A stretch of 64,000 nt of DNA, taken from assembly GCA_028456385.1 (NCBI GenBank), contig JALNQF010000024.1, positions 310,001 through 374,000 of the forward strand. Reading direction: 5' to 3'. The position numbers and the translations under genes were made by a program. Source of the DNA: Ophiosphaerella korrae. Taxonomy: Eukaryota; Ascomycota; Dothideomycetes; Pleosporales; Phaeosphaeriaceae. Below the pieces are notes generated by a model, which was given only the letters and a program-made list of their open reading frames with translations, was not told the DNA's origin and did no database searches. Positions 43,075 through 53,618 of the stretch are shown one piece after another; position 1 is the stretch's first letter, and each line of letters begins with the position of its first letter.

Positions 43075-43863
43075 AGTGTTGCTAAAATTGCTAAAAGCTT
43101 GTGAGGACGACCATGCTGACTGTTAACCATCTGGACCAAGACCACTTCCTACTCGTCTTCTGCGGATAGCTAAATGTAGCTGATTCGTACATTTGTATAT
43201 ATCTCAGCCGAAGCAGCAAGGCAAATATGCTGCACTAAGCTATTGCTGAAGCGGTCCGCAAACCAAGGGGCTGCTAAGAAGTAATCTTCAACCCTTATGC
43301 CTACCTAAATCCTATCGGCTGTACTGAATTACCAAGCACTTTGAATGACACAATTGCAGTATTCCAAGGTCTCAACATTGAATATCTATGGGCTGATGCA
43401 CTTTGCATTATCCAAGATGACGAGGCTGATAAAGAGCGCGAGATCAATCAGTTGTACTCTGTCTATAAAAATTCCTCGGTGACACTCGTTGCGGCAACGG
43501 CAATAATGACAGCTTCCGTGACAGATGAATTTCTCAAATCTTCCACAAGGATCAATAAAGTGTACCTACCCCTCACAATAAAGCTCACCTTAGGTCATAA
43601 GAAAGAGGGCTAGGAGTGTGCTTTGGCATTTGTTGCGACACATCCCCACCAAATGAATGACCTCATGACCAGTAAGCGTAGTTAGACATTCCAGGAATCT
43701 TATATACCGCCTAGATTGTTAATCTTCGGCGACAATGAACCATTTCTGTGGTGCAGAACTAGAGACGCTATGCCAGTCGCAAGCACCCCCATCGATTACG
43801 AACCCAGGCATATCGTACCACAGCGCAACATAGATTATAAGCTTCCATCAACATCGGAAAAGT
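43075..43863 (+). pseudogene. HET-domain pseudogene with Trp-to-stop changes
   Basis: In frame order: LLKACEDDHADC, GKYAALSYC then a TGA where the family has Trp (SYCWGGPQ), GPQTKGLLRSNLQPLCLP, a frameshift near 43,325, LPSTLNDTIAVFQGLNIEY, LWADALCIIQDDEADKEREI and NQLYSVYKNSSVTLVAA, then two more stops (a TAG after HKKEG; and SKRS-TAG-TF where the family has RAWTFQE), TFQESYIPPRLLIFGD, EPFLWCRTRDAMPVAS and a TAA at 43861-43863. This is the other common HET subclass (CWG.P...LP.T..DAI...LGI.YLWIDALCIIQDD), not a copy of the receptor's HET domain. The lesions include two Trp-to-stop changes, the G-to-A pattern of RIP. Confidence 0.8.
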
Positions 43864-44603
43864 AAAACATGTTCCTTGTTTTCTTTACGTCCCTTACAAG
43901 TTCCGCCACATATAGAAACACGTCGTGGAAGACTATACGAAACGAAAGTTTACTTTTGCAGCTGACCGCCTGCTCACCATCAAAAGTATTGTTGGCCTCC
44001 CTGAAAACGGCTTTTCTGGGTAGTGCTAATTAGGTATTTAGAGTTCTATACCTGTAGGATGTATGTTATAGACAATTAAAGTTCAGCAGAACGCTAGGTA
44101 TTTTATAAGGACACCTATTAAGCTATTTTAGAATATAGTATAGCCTTATACTAAACTTAGGATATAAATCGAGCTAGGATAAAGGAATATAAGGTTTTAT
44201 ACCCGTTAACATTTATAGAGATTATGTAGTTAATATAGAATTTACTCCTTATAGGTGTATAATAAAATATACTTATAGAGGGGCCGGAAAATCTCCTCCT
44301 ACTACTTCAAGATTGGATCGAAAACATATAGTTAGATCTTAGATAAGAGTACCTACAATGAATTTAAGCTATTAAATCTTGAGCCTAGTACAAGACTTAA
44401 ATAAGTATACCCTATCTTACAATGGCTTGGGGTTAGAGTTCGCCACGTTAAAATAGCGAATAGCCCCTTATGATTAGACAAAGTGGTATGTGCACGATTA
44501 GGGATACGGACCTCCCCGCCTTATATTTAGTAGATGATATTTCTCCCAAGATGACAAAGAGTCTATATCGATTACTATTTAGATCATTATTCAAATAGGA
44601 AAC
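43864..44603. other. AT-rich intergenic region
   Basis: Markedly AT-rich (about 44,040-44,480), with TA-rich words resembling the RIP-altered DNA at the window's right end but without recognisable coding relics. Confidence 0.4.
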
Positions 44604-45170
44604 ATGCCTGAAAAGACTACATTCTTCTCACTGCCACGCGAATTGCGGGATGAGATTTACGGCTATCAATTCGGTATACCTAGGGCACGTCGTGTCAGCT
44701 TCGGCCCTATCGCTGTCCTGGAGCCTATTCAACCTAGCTTGAGCCTTACTTGTCGTCAGATATGGCACGAGACACTTCATCTACGATATGCCCCGACTAT
44801 TCTACTAATTGAAGATGTAAACTCCTTGCACTCGCATATTAATAAAATTCCAGTACATATGCTCAAAACTATCAAAGTAATAGAAGTGTGCAAGAAGCAC
44901 TACTACATTGTGGCGAAATCACGGAGAAGAATTGAGGGATTTGTCCGCGATTTCGAACGTTATCGGTTGAAGCTCCCGTCTCTAAAATATATTAATATCT
45001 GCTTTTGCAGATGCTTTGGAAGTGGAAGAATACCTTTCTTACAAAGATTTGTCAGCCTTGCAGTGTTCAAAATGTCCTGTCTTGAATTTAGCAGTATTGT
45101 ATTATCAGGTCTTCACGGTGATAAACTGGAGACATGCGGGGTAATTCAACATTCCTTGAAATATCTTTAG
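44604..45170 (+). CDS. Short F-box/2EXR-like protein, 188 aa
   Basis: Single exon from ATG 44604. It starts TTFFSLPRELRDEIYGYQFG, the F.LPRELRDEIY motif of the fungal 2EXR/F-box-like family, then SLTCRQIWHETLHLRYA and a C-terminal LKLPSLKYINICFCRCFG. It is a paralogue of the next gene: both begin with an almost identical N terminus (FFSLPRE.RDEIYGY) and share KLPSLK.I..C. The C terminus after 45,000 is hard to align with the paralogue, so it may have been altered by a frameshift. It is flanked by AT-rich DNA. Function unknown. Confidence 0.7.
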   Translation: MPEKTTFFSLPRELRDEIYGYQFGIPRARRVSFGPIAVLEPIQPSLSLTCRQIWHETLHLRYAPTILLIEDVNSLHSHINKIPVHMLKTIKVIEVCKKHYYIVAKSRRRIEGFVRDFERYRLKLPSLKYINICFCRCFGSGRIPFLQRFVSLAVFKMSCLEFSSIVLSGLHGDKLETCGVIQHSLKYL

Positions 45171-45934
45171 CTAAATAAAGGAGGCTCTTGGAGTTAAGTT
45201 GTCGATACCTAGTATGACGAAAGGGTCGATGAAAATAGTTAGAACAATATAATCAAGCGATTGTCAGAACAGTTTCTCCTTTTTAAGTTATATTAACATT
45301 AGGAACAGGTTATTTGTCCATGAAGATAGTTGATCGGCTACATAGTCTACCTAATATCGGTAAGAGTGTAATATGTGAATGAATATCCAGGCATCGAATC
45401 TGCCTACAAATCTAGGCCCTCATTCCTTCAAAAACGCCTTATGCTAAAGATATAGCGCTCCTACTCCTCAAATATCTATTTTATAATACAGTCTTAAAGA
45501 GTGAGACAACTCTATAAGTATAAGGCAAACTACTTATTTAAGTAGAATTCTAGCAACGTGAGCAGAGTACTAGTAGTTGACCTATAATTTAAATTATCTA
45601 GAATGCTCAGCTAAATGAATATCTCGCACGACTGAATAACTTGTCCCCTATACTAAATTACTGTCTTACGATTTCAACACAATGTGCTCACAATGTTGAA
45701 TCCGCTACATTGTACTAGCCTCCAATAGAAAATGGGCCCTGTAGATAAATAATGTGGTACGTGCGCAGTCAATGCTGAGTTGCTTACCTGCTTATATATA
45801 GCATATGATATTTTCCCCAAGATTAGGTACACAACTCAAATCTACTACATCAACTGAACCTCAAATCCCAAATTAAGCGAGCTAGAATTCACAAACTCAC
45901 AGAATAGCTCTTATTTGACATTCGGAAAGGGGCG
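45171..45934. other. AT-rich intergenic region between paralogues
   Basis: No coding relic recognised. The composition is similar to the preceding AT-rich region. Confidence 0.4.
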
Positions 45935-46624
45935 ATGACGGAAAAGGCCAATTTCTTCTCACTACCACGCGAAATCCGTGATGAGATTTACGGATACGTA
46001 TTCACCCCTTATAACATTGATATGATTCGTCTCTACTTTGACACTAGCACTGTGTCGCAGCCCATGTTGCCTAATATAAGCTGTGCTTCCAAGAGGTTAT
46101 GGTATGAGACGCGTCATTTTTGTTTCGCCATGTGCAGCATAATAGTCGACGAGCCGACCTCTCTCGAAATTTACCTCAGTAAGATGCCGGAATACGTGCG
46201 TGAATCCATCACAACATTAGAAATATGCAAATACTCCTCAAGCATGCTATTGTTTGCGCATAAAAACGAGGAAAATCGGAAAGTACTTCGCGATGACCTG
46301 AAAACGGCCTGGGCGATGAGCAAACTCCCGTCTCTAAAACGCATCGAATTTTGCAATTGCTTAATAGACCTACGCCTGATGTCTAAGCGCCAGGATTCAC
46401 TCTTAAAAGATCTCATGGAATGTGTAGAGTTCGCAAACCCGGGTGTTGAATTCGGCGAGTCCGGGCGATATGGTTCGCAGTGCTTGTACCGTTCGCGGAC
46501 CGCGCCCCAAAGAAGTCATATATACTGGATATTACCATTTGAAAAATCGATATGGGTAACTTCCGAGGTTCGGCCTAAGATTTATAGACCCTTGCACGGT
46601 GGACGTATTCCATGGATAAAATAG
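45935..46624 (+). CDS. Short F-box/2EXR-like protein, 229 aa, paralogue of the 44.6-kb gene
   Basis: Single exon from ATG 45935. It begins MTEKANFFSLPREIRDEIYGYVF, matching the 44.6-kb gene's start almost residue for residue, then SCASKRLWYETRHFCFA, MPEYVRESITTLEIC, MSKLPSLKRIEFCNC and FANPGVEFGESG. NPGVEF also parallels NPGVKF of the 36.4-kb gene. It looks intact and is longer than its neighbour, so it may be the better copy. Function unknown. Confidence 0.75.
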   Translation: MTEKANFFSLPREIRDEIYGYVFTPYNIDMIRLYFDTSTVSQPMLPNISCASKRLWYETRHFCFAMCSIIVDEPTSLEIYLSKMPEYVRESITTLEICKYSSSMLLFAHKNEENRKVLRDDLKTAWAMSKLPSLKRIEFCNCLIDLRLMSKRQDSLLKDLMECVEFANPGVEFGESGRYGSQCLYRSRTAPQRSHIYWILPFEKSIWVTSEVRPKIYRPLHGGRIPWIK

Positions 46625-47489
46625 TCATCACAATGTACATCACATATCAATATAATCAACCCAGCTTTACCTATTTAGTGGTTCAATCATAACTACTGTC
46701 ATTCGATCACCCCTTCTCGTCTCTAGCACCAGGCGATGATTTTCTACTACTTCATGAATGTCCATGCTCTCCACTGATCCTCGCATTGAACATGCAGGAT
46801 TCGCGTCTGGTCTTGTGAAACTAATGAAATTTGAACCCGTAGAGAGTAAGATAAAGGGACTCACATATCAAAAAGCTTATCCTTGTGTTTCATTAGAGGG
46901 TTAGTATTACTAATGTTTCCAAGAAAGGCATTATATACCCCGGAATTTCTTTTTTTTTTTTTTTCCTTTGGATACTGAGTTCAAAATCCTTCCCTAATAG
47001 TTCTGCTATATCCTATACTGACTCACTTTAAACTGTTCCTAGAAACAGATTTACCTCAAAACCACACTACATAATGGTGGGTGCCAAGAGGCACAAACGC
47101 ATGTAATCTTCGTGATTTGAGGCCGAGCTGTAGCAATGTCGTCGCCTACGCCTGCAGCCAAGCCATACCTTCACACTTCCTGCAACCCTTCCGATGCTTT
47201 CCATGATAGCGCGTTCCCTCTGCAGTAACAACACTAAATACCTCGCTGCCCACGACGTGGGCAATACAACGCCAGATAATTATACGCCCTCCACATCAAG
47301 CTAGCAGCGGTGAGGGAAATGCTCGACGAATAGCACGAAGAGCTCGATCGCAATATCACCAACAACGATCAGATTCTGTATTCTTTGAGCTAGCAACGCT
47401 ATAACTGTGTGGATATCCTTCTGTGAAGTAGGAAATGACCATCCAGCGGTCCTGGAGATGTTGGTGAGGGCGGCATTTGGGGGGACTCG
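46625..47489. other. Intergenic with T15 run
   Basis: A T-run lies at 46950-46964. Minus-strand frames at 47067-47264 and 47301-47531 are in the same frame, separated by two stops, and may continue the relic described next. Confidence 0.35.
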
Positions 47490-47806
47490 GTTCAGGATGA
47501 TGGTTGGCATTGGCGGGAGATATTGGGGCAACGGAGATACGGCACTGGTTTGACGTTGTTCTTTCTCCGTAATCTATTGACGTAAGGGATTAATGGTTGA
47601 CAATATGGCGTAAAGTTCATCTCCGCGATTTTGAGAATATCCCTTTCGTCATCCACAATGCTCTTTTTGGAACCTGCCAACTTCCTGTCACTCTCGTAGG
47701 TCCAACACTCAAACTTGCCGTAGATGTTCTTATCGTGTCGATTCCAATCTAGCGCCTTGAGGGCGCCTCGGATGGCTGGGATGCGGTAACTAGGGCTCTA
47801 CGCGGC
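47301..47806 (-). pseudogene. Decayed ORF of unknown family
   Basis: A minus-strand frame from about 47806 reads SPSYRIPAIRGALKALDWN, DKNIYGKFECWTYESDRK and ILKIAEMNFTPYCQPLI, then shifts frame to a segment with TIILNRVPPNAALTNISRTA and DIHTVIALLAQRIQNLIVVG, ending FVEHFPHRC. The composition looks protein-coding, but the frame is broken and lacks a clear start. I do not recognise the family. It lies directly left of the transposase relic, so it could be host or element sequence. Confidence 0.35.
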
Positions 47807-48167
47807 GATGGACGTTGTGATAGCTGCTGGCTATTATTAACCTAGCAAGTTGCGTAGAAGTGCCTCGAGTAGCGACCTTGACGCGCTTGTTAGGAACAAT
47901 AGTACTGCTGCAAGTAGTACTATTGCGGGCGCGTTTTAGGCTAGCCAGTTCCATATCGACGAAGAGATCAAGTAACGACACTAAAATTGAGCAGGTAGAG
48001 CTGCTCAAAAATATATAATAACGCGTCAAAGTTGAGATGGGGGATAGCTGGGTAACAGTTTTCCCGCCGGCGTGCACGGCCCTGGCAAATGCACGGTCGC
48101 GCGCGAAATAGTCCATCGTCTTCAGATAACAATAACTCAACAACGCATAAAGCTTTTAAGCTCAAAT

Positions 48168-50085
48168 TCAATATACACTATCTTCTATATCTGAAGAATC
48201 CCATGTAATCAACTCATGGCCATCCATCCACTTTGGGAGGCCTGTTTTGCGACTTGGCCTTCGGCCAACTGTTTCCGAAGGACCATCCTTAGTTACAGAA
48301 GAACTAGCTAACTAAGCACCCTTCATACGCGATCTTTGCGCTGGAGCCTTGCCCTTGTTATTGTTAACGTTATTTGACGCTCGTTTAGATTGCGCTGTAG
48401 CTTGTTTAGCCTGTTTTGCAGCCTCTTTGGCGGCCTCTTTGGCGGCCCGTTCAGCCTCCCTCTTTGCCTTTGCCTCTGCGCGCGCAACCAGCTTCTTTTC
48501 AGCTTCCTGTTCCTTCTACTCTTTAGCTGCTTGTTTGTGAAGCTTTTTCTCTTGTTTACGAAGGATCTCCTGTTGTTCTTCGGCCTCCTTTTGTGCGTGA
48601 TACTCGCGAGCTTTAGTAACTTTGCTAGGGGTGTAAAACACACCTTTTTGGCTTGATTCTTCTTGTAAATGCTTGAATAATCCTTTGCCTTTCTTTCCTT
48701 TTTGCTTCTCAATAGTAAGAGCATACTTTAAGCCCTCATTTTCAGCTTTTAAGAACTGGTTTTGGAATGTAACTTGCTCAAACGCGTTGGTGAGTTTCTT
48801 TACCATAGGATCAAGAATATCCGCCGTAACGTTATTGATTTTGCCTTGAACTTTGCGCTAATTTAAGAGAGAGATTACTGAGGAGCTTGATGATGAATCT
48901 GGGCGTGTTGTCGTCTGAAGCTGGCTTAAAACTGCCTGTTTATTGAATAGTTTTAACCTAGCTTTAGCCCACCCAGATTCAATGTTGGCTTCGCTGAATG
49001 CCTTTAAGAACGCAGGCCAAAACAGCTTCCAAAACTCGCGTTTATTCATTCTACACTAGCCGTGATAACTTATAATCATTTGGTCTAAGTTTTGCGAGTA
49101 AAACTACGATAAAGGACCAAATAGCGAGAGATCAAGGATCTTATGCTTATCTGCGTAATCAAGAAATGGCATGGAGATGTGGCTTGAGTGGCCGTCGACG
49201 AAGAGGACGCGATAATTACGACCTATGCTAGCCTTGCGTTTTGTCTGCTGATCGAATACGTCGCGTAGCCACGAAAGGCCTAGTTGATTGTTTGTCCTAC
49301 CATTTTCCTGGCTTGCAAAGCTTGCAAGCTGCTCATTAGGCTTATAATCTTTTAGCCAAGTGTCTTGAATATCGCCTGAGTCGGCTTTGAAGATGATTGA
49401 TGGCGGAAGAAGTGAGCCATCTTGGCTAGCACCCTTCAATAAACCCTTCTTCAAAGCTTCAATTGACACAACCCTTCTTGCTTTTTGAATAATTCTAATT
49501 AATAACCTTTTTAATCTATATTATACACGTTTTCTGACAGTACATCGTATTCTTTGAGTTTGGCTTCAAGCTTTGCATGTATTAGCTTTAAAACTGGCTT
49601 AAATACACAAGACTAACCAAATCAAACTAGAGATCAATAGCCTTTGCATTGTCGGCCTTTTTACGAGAAAGATTAAAGCCTTTGAGGTATATTGTTGCAA
49701 GAGAATCTTTGTGGCGTAATCTGAATTCAGAAACTCAGTTTTTGCCAGGTGTTTTGCCTGCCAACGAAGCTGCCCAGTTGCTAACCATTTTGCTGGCTAG
49801 AGGGAAGCCTCGATGGCATTGCTTATTTATGTATTCAACAAGCATAGTCTCTTGTTGGTGAGAGAGTAGCATCTGCTGTTCGCGAGCAGTGGAATACGAC
49901 TGGGTAATGCCCCGAAAGCGACGTGACAGCGTTGATCGGTTAACTCCGTACTTTTTTGCGGTTACAGCAATATTAGGAGAAGACTGCGGTCTCAGATCTC
50001 GGCGCCCAGCTGCACGGTCACGTCGGCGTTCGGCGTATGGGACGCGATGACGCTCAGGTGCGGGTTCTCCATCTGCACGACGCAT
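48168..50085 (-). mobile_element. pogo/Fot1-like DNA transposon relic (DDE transposase pseudogene)
   Basis: Minus-strand fragments in order give a fungal pogo-superfamily transposase. The N-terminal helix-turn-helix reads NIAVTAKKYGVNRSTLSRRF, followed by MLVEYINKQCHRGFPLASKM (CENP-B/Tc5-type second helix-turn-helix). A gap without an open frame spans 49,470-49,735. Then come the DDE core (PPSIIFKADSG, YRVLFVDGHSSHIS with an Asp-Gly-His-Ser motif, LSLFGPLS), a stop, FYSQNLDQM, another stop, MNKREFWKLFWPAFLKAFSE, SGWAKARLKLFNKQAVLSQL, and a long basic/alanine-rich coiled tail (KEQEAEKKLVARAEAKAKRE) ending at 48168. Many stops are TAG/TAA in Gln-like positions. Terminal inverted repeats were not identified. 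It is non-functional. Confidence 0.78.
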
Positions 50086-50604
50086 ACGACCACGGACAGC
50101 ACCAGGTACATGGACCCGCCCCCGACTACGCTAGACCGCCGAGCGCCTTAGCACCATCTCTCACCCGACCCGCGAATGGTGAAATTCGATCGCGAATCTC
50201 TGTCCTTTACTAGTCCCACTCTCCAATCCGTCAAAAAGATAATTGAAGTAAATACTTAGAAACTTTTCTTACAACAGGAACTTCAAGTTTAAAGATAGTA
50301 ATCGCTAGTACTAAGCGGATCCAGAGGAAAGTTTACATGATGTCTGATTCTACTATCTAAGAGTTTTCCAAGCTTATATGTTGATAACAAGCAAATACTA
50401 GCTATGCCAAAACAAGGAAACAGGCACTTAGAGAGGCCACCAGGACCTTGTGCCGAACGCAACCGTGAAGGACGCCAAAGACAACTCAGTCGATGAAGAA
50501 AAGATAGGCAATAGTTTGACCGACTGTGAAAACACAAGAGGGGACCATGGGGAAATGGGAAGGGGGCCAGTCAGATCGCATATTCTTCATGGCAGGAGCG
50601 CCCG
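50086..50604. other. Intergenic, possible transposon end
   Basis: Flank of the transposase relic. No terminal repeat pair or gene could be fixed by eye. Confidence 0.35.
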
Positions 50605-51114
50605 CTATCGTGGCGGGCTCTGAACAATCAATTGGGATCGCTGAAGAGCCGGGATCGCATGCTCCTCGACCCACCACTTGCATTTCCTGAGCCGTGGAAA
50701 CTGGAAATTCTTAAGTTCGTCCTCAGTGTAGAAGGATATGGGGTTCGCCGTTTTGAAAGGCTCCGTCGCATTTCTCGTCATATTGTAGGCTTTTTGCTGC
50801 GGTGGCGTTTGACAGGATTGGAACCAAGCTTAGAGCTGCGGGTACGACGATGCCGCGACATAGCCCAGCTCCTGGTGGCTGTAATAAGTGGCAGACTGAG
50901 TGAAATAGCTTCGTGCCTTGCATTCGTAGGTCATTCCGCCCGAGCTCGTAACGTCCCCTACGGCATGATGGAGGTGCCTATTACCGGAAGCCTGGGTTTG
51001 GACAAAGATTCCATGGTGGAACTGAGGATTGTCGGGAACATGTGGATCTCGCATGTTCCCGCTAACACTGAACCAAACCCGGGTGACCTTGTAGTATTGC
51101 AGTTGCTGAGACAT
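50605..51114 (-). pseudogene. Conserved fungal protein of unknown function, one in-frame TAA
   Basis: From ATG 51114 a single frame of 170 codons reads MSQQLQYYKVTRVWFSVSGN, MRDPHVPDNPQFHHGIFVQT, NRHLHHAVGDVTSSGGMTYE, HQELGYVAASSYP, then TAA (50832-50830), then TPPQQKAYNMTRNATEPFKT, ANPISFYTEDE, RKCKWWVEEHAIPALQRSQL and a TAG at 50607-50605. The pattern (F...IFVET....G..HHV.GDI...GM.Y....., PPQQKA.N, PF.TA.PL.FY....P....EW.....IP.L) is a recurrent ascomycete family without known function, seen by me in accessory regions. The single stop sits where QL-[Q]-AWF would be expected, so a CAA-to-TAA change fits. Otherwise the frame is full-length. Confidence 0.68.
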
Positions 51115-51891
51115 TGTTGATTGGAAAGATTCGGCTGTCCTATTAAGTGACGATGGTTGATCGAGGGATAAAAATATGAAATTGAGAGAGGAATATGAGG
51201 TGTTAGAGACGGCCGATTAATTGAACCGGATAGGGTAGAGCAATATGGTTTGGAACGAAAAATCAAATTGAATGCCGATATCTCATCTTTATATACTATT
51301 CCCATCCCTAGCCGCTGCTAGCAGAAACTAGGTGCTTGATTCCGCAACACTAATCACAATGGTAATTAATGTGCCTTCCAACGCGGTCGAAACACGCACG
51401 ATTTGCCGTTACTAATAACCCTGAGGCTCTGATAATGTGCTGCGCAGCAGGATCCCCTTCTAGATCCAAAGAGGTATATCCTTTACCAATGGCGCTTAAT
51501 GACAGGTCAATACGACGTGACGAATTGCGGCGTAGCTGGATCCACATGCCTAACTCTAATTTTCTGTTGAAAGGGCGCGTATAAGGTGTTACGGCGTCAA
51601 GGCGTCAAGGCGATTCTCGGATCGAGCTATAAGACCAATTACATTTTTATTTGAAACGTCTTGTGGCCGAGTGGCGCAGCTTTTGATAATCGTATTGTGT
51701 GTCCTGGAGTCTGTGAGTGTAGCCGGGGTAGAAGGCGGTAGCTTGTATTAGGTTCATCTTCATCGTAAGAGACTATAGGACGGTCTACCTTAACCAAAGT
51801 TGCTGATGTGACCTTACTAGGCGTTAAGAGTGAGATATAGTTGGTAGTCAATTAGCCAAGTCAATTGAGATCCTTGGGGAGAAAAACTACG
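51115..51891. other. Intergenic, no supported gene
   Basis: Short open frames only. A GGCCGAGTGGCGCAG string near 51665 recalls a tRNA D-arm, but no complete tRNA fold follows. Confidence 0.4.
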
Positions 51892-52803
51892 CTAGAAGCC
51901 TTCTATATCAATCTTTACGAGTCGTAACATAGCCGCTTCGAGAGGCCAAGGATCAATAAACGTTTCAATCCTGGCTTCCCAGTCGCCCCATAGCGTCGCC
52001 GTAAAGGATATGGCGTACTCCCAGTATTGCGGATACCAGCCAGCCAACTCCCAGTCCACAATACCGGTCACTTTGAATAGCCTCTCCGTCTGGCCGTTAG
52101 TTCCTGCTTGCTCCTGCACTATAACATTCTGCTTGACCAGATCACAGTGTGTGAAGATACTCGGGTGGTCTTTTATTACTTGCGGGAGATGTCGCGCGAA
52201 CCACTCCGAGCTCCACGGATGTCGATTGTTGAGAAGTTGCTGTTTTTCCGAGTGGAGAGCAAGGCCCATATGGAAGTCCTCCAGCGTCTCGAAGGGACCA
52301 CATATACGCGGGCCCCCGTCCAGCCACTCAAAGAGAAGATGTGGAAGAGGGCCGCCGATAACGTCTCCAAAAATGCCGGGCGATGGTATAGAGCGAACTT
52401 GAGTAAATACCTCCCGTAATTGGTCACATATAGATACCTTCTGGTTCTCGGAGAGATCCTCCCACACGCTGCGGAGGTTCCGTCCCGGAATCAATTGCAT
52501 AACTAGGTAAAGTACGCCATCTTCACGATACATAGCGTATAGGCGTGGTGTAGGGATGGATGGGTATTTCTCCAAGAGGAGAAGCGCATAGCCTTCGTTT
52601 TCCCGAACGTACGGGCCATACTTCACGATGAAGCAATCTCCAACGATGACGACATGCCCACGGTCGCCGGAGATGAAGTGCTCGCGGTTCGTAGGGACGA
52701 CTCGTCCTGCCTTAATCTCTTCCACAGTAGGGAGGACGCATGGGAGTTGATCCGGGTTTCGGAAATACGGAAGTCGAACCGTCGGAAGAACGGAGCCCGA
52801 CAT
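51892..52803 (-). CDS. APH-type phosphotransferase / kinase-like protein, 303 aa
   Basis: Single exon; first ATG of the frame at 52803 (MSGSVLPTVRLPYF). The protein follows the APH fold: an N-lobe with FIVKYGPYVRENEGYALLLL (ATP-binding Lys and helix-C Glu), a hinge (YLVMQLIPGRNLRSVWEDLS), a catalytic loop FTHCDLVKQNVIV (HxDxxxxN at about residue 218, with Cys where Gly is usual) and the metal-binding motif GIVDWELAGWYPQYWEY (about residue 247). Fungal genomes encode many APH-family proteins of unknown substrate, so a small-molecule kinase role is inferred; there is no evidence for antibiotic modification. All key residues are present and the frame is intact. Two broken elements flank it. Confidence 0.87.
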   Translation of the reverse strand: MSGSVLPTVRLPYFRNPDQLPCVLPTVEEIKAGRVVPTNREHFISGDRGHVVIVGDCFIVKYGPYVRENEGYALLLLEKYPSIPTPRLYAMYREDGVLYLVMQLIPGRNLRSVWEDLSENQKVSICDQLREVFTQVRSIPSPGIFGDVIGGPLPHLLFEWLDGGPRICGPFETLEDFHMGLALHSEKQQLLNNRHPWSSEWFARHLPQVIKDHPSIFTHCDLVKQNVIVQEQAGTNGQTERLFKVTGIVDWELAGWYPQYWEYAISFTATLWGDWEARIETFIDPWPLEAAMLRLVKIDIEGF

Positions 52804-53618
52804 TGCGCAGAGCGTTCGTAGAAAGAGAAAGCTCAACAGGCACAAGCTGGGCGTGACACAAGGTAAGGGCCGACAGGTCCAGTCGACAGCGATATTTATT
52901 GTACGGGACGGACAACGATAATGGCCCGGAGGGTGTGGTAGTGTTGGAAAATAGATGGCTCAGAGTCAATTTGAAATCGGGGGCCGTGGCTGTATGGAAA
53001 ATGGTGTATATGCAGCGCGTTTGCTATTAGTGGATAGCTATTAGTAGTTAACTACAGAAAGTTAGAGTAATTAAGGTAGCCTCACGATAGCGAAATCGGT
53101 GTAGGTGCGTGAATCGACATTGGCAAATACTTTTCCGGATGTCGGCAAGGACTTTTGGTAGCTTCGTTCGTACTGGTTCTGCAGAGTAGTGGTTTGAAAA
53201 GAGTAGAGGCGGAAGGAGAAGGAATGCTTCTAAGGGATAGATGAGTGGAAGTAAAGCGACACTATAGATCTGTTGCGGGGTTTAGAAGTGTAAGGGAGCA
53301 ACTAGAAAGTGTAGACACGGTAGGCGGATTGTGTTGCAGGAATTCTAGTCTGGTGTTCTTGCTAGAAGATAAGCAAGCTTATACACAGCCGCGGGGTTAG
53401 GGCTGGAACAACAGTACGCCGAGTCTCGGCTCAGAGGCCTTGGTAGGGCTTGACATTGCGCATCTCGCACAACCGTCAATCCCTACTGTAACGACTAAAA
53501 CACGACAAATAGCGAGAACTTCAATTATTGGAATTAACGCAATTTATCGCACACGAACGTCCACCCTAGACGCGCAACGACGCGCTAGTACTGAAGCGTA
53601 TCGCCTAGTGCGACTAAG
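52804..53618. other. Intergenic, kinase promoter side and LINE flank
   Basis: Upstream region of the APH-type gene, grading into sequence (after about 53,440) that may be the 5' part of the LINE relic. No separate gene seen. Confidence 0.35.

Noticed and set aside
51661..51730. tRNA-like GGCCGAGTGGCGCAG segment
   Set aside because: No acceptor stem pairing or GGTTCRA T-loop at the right distance was found.
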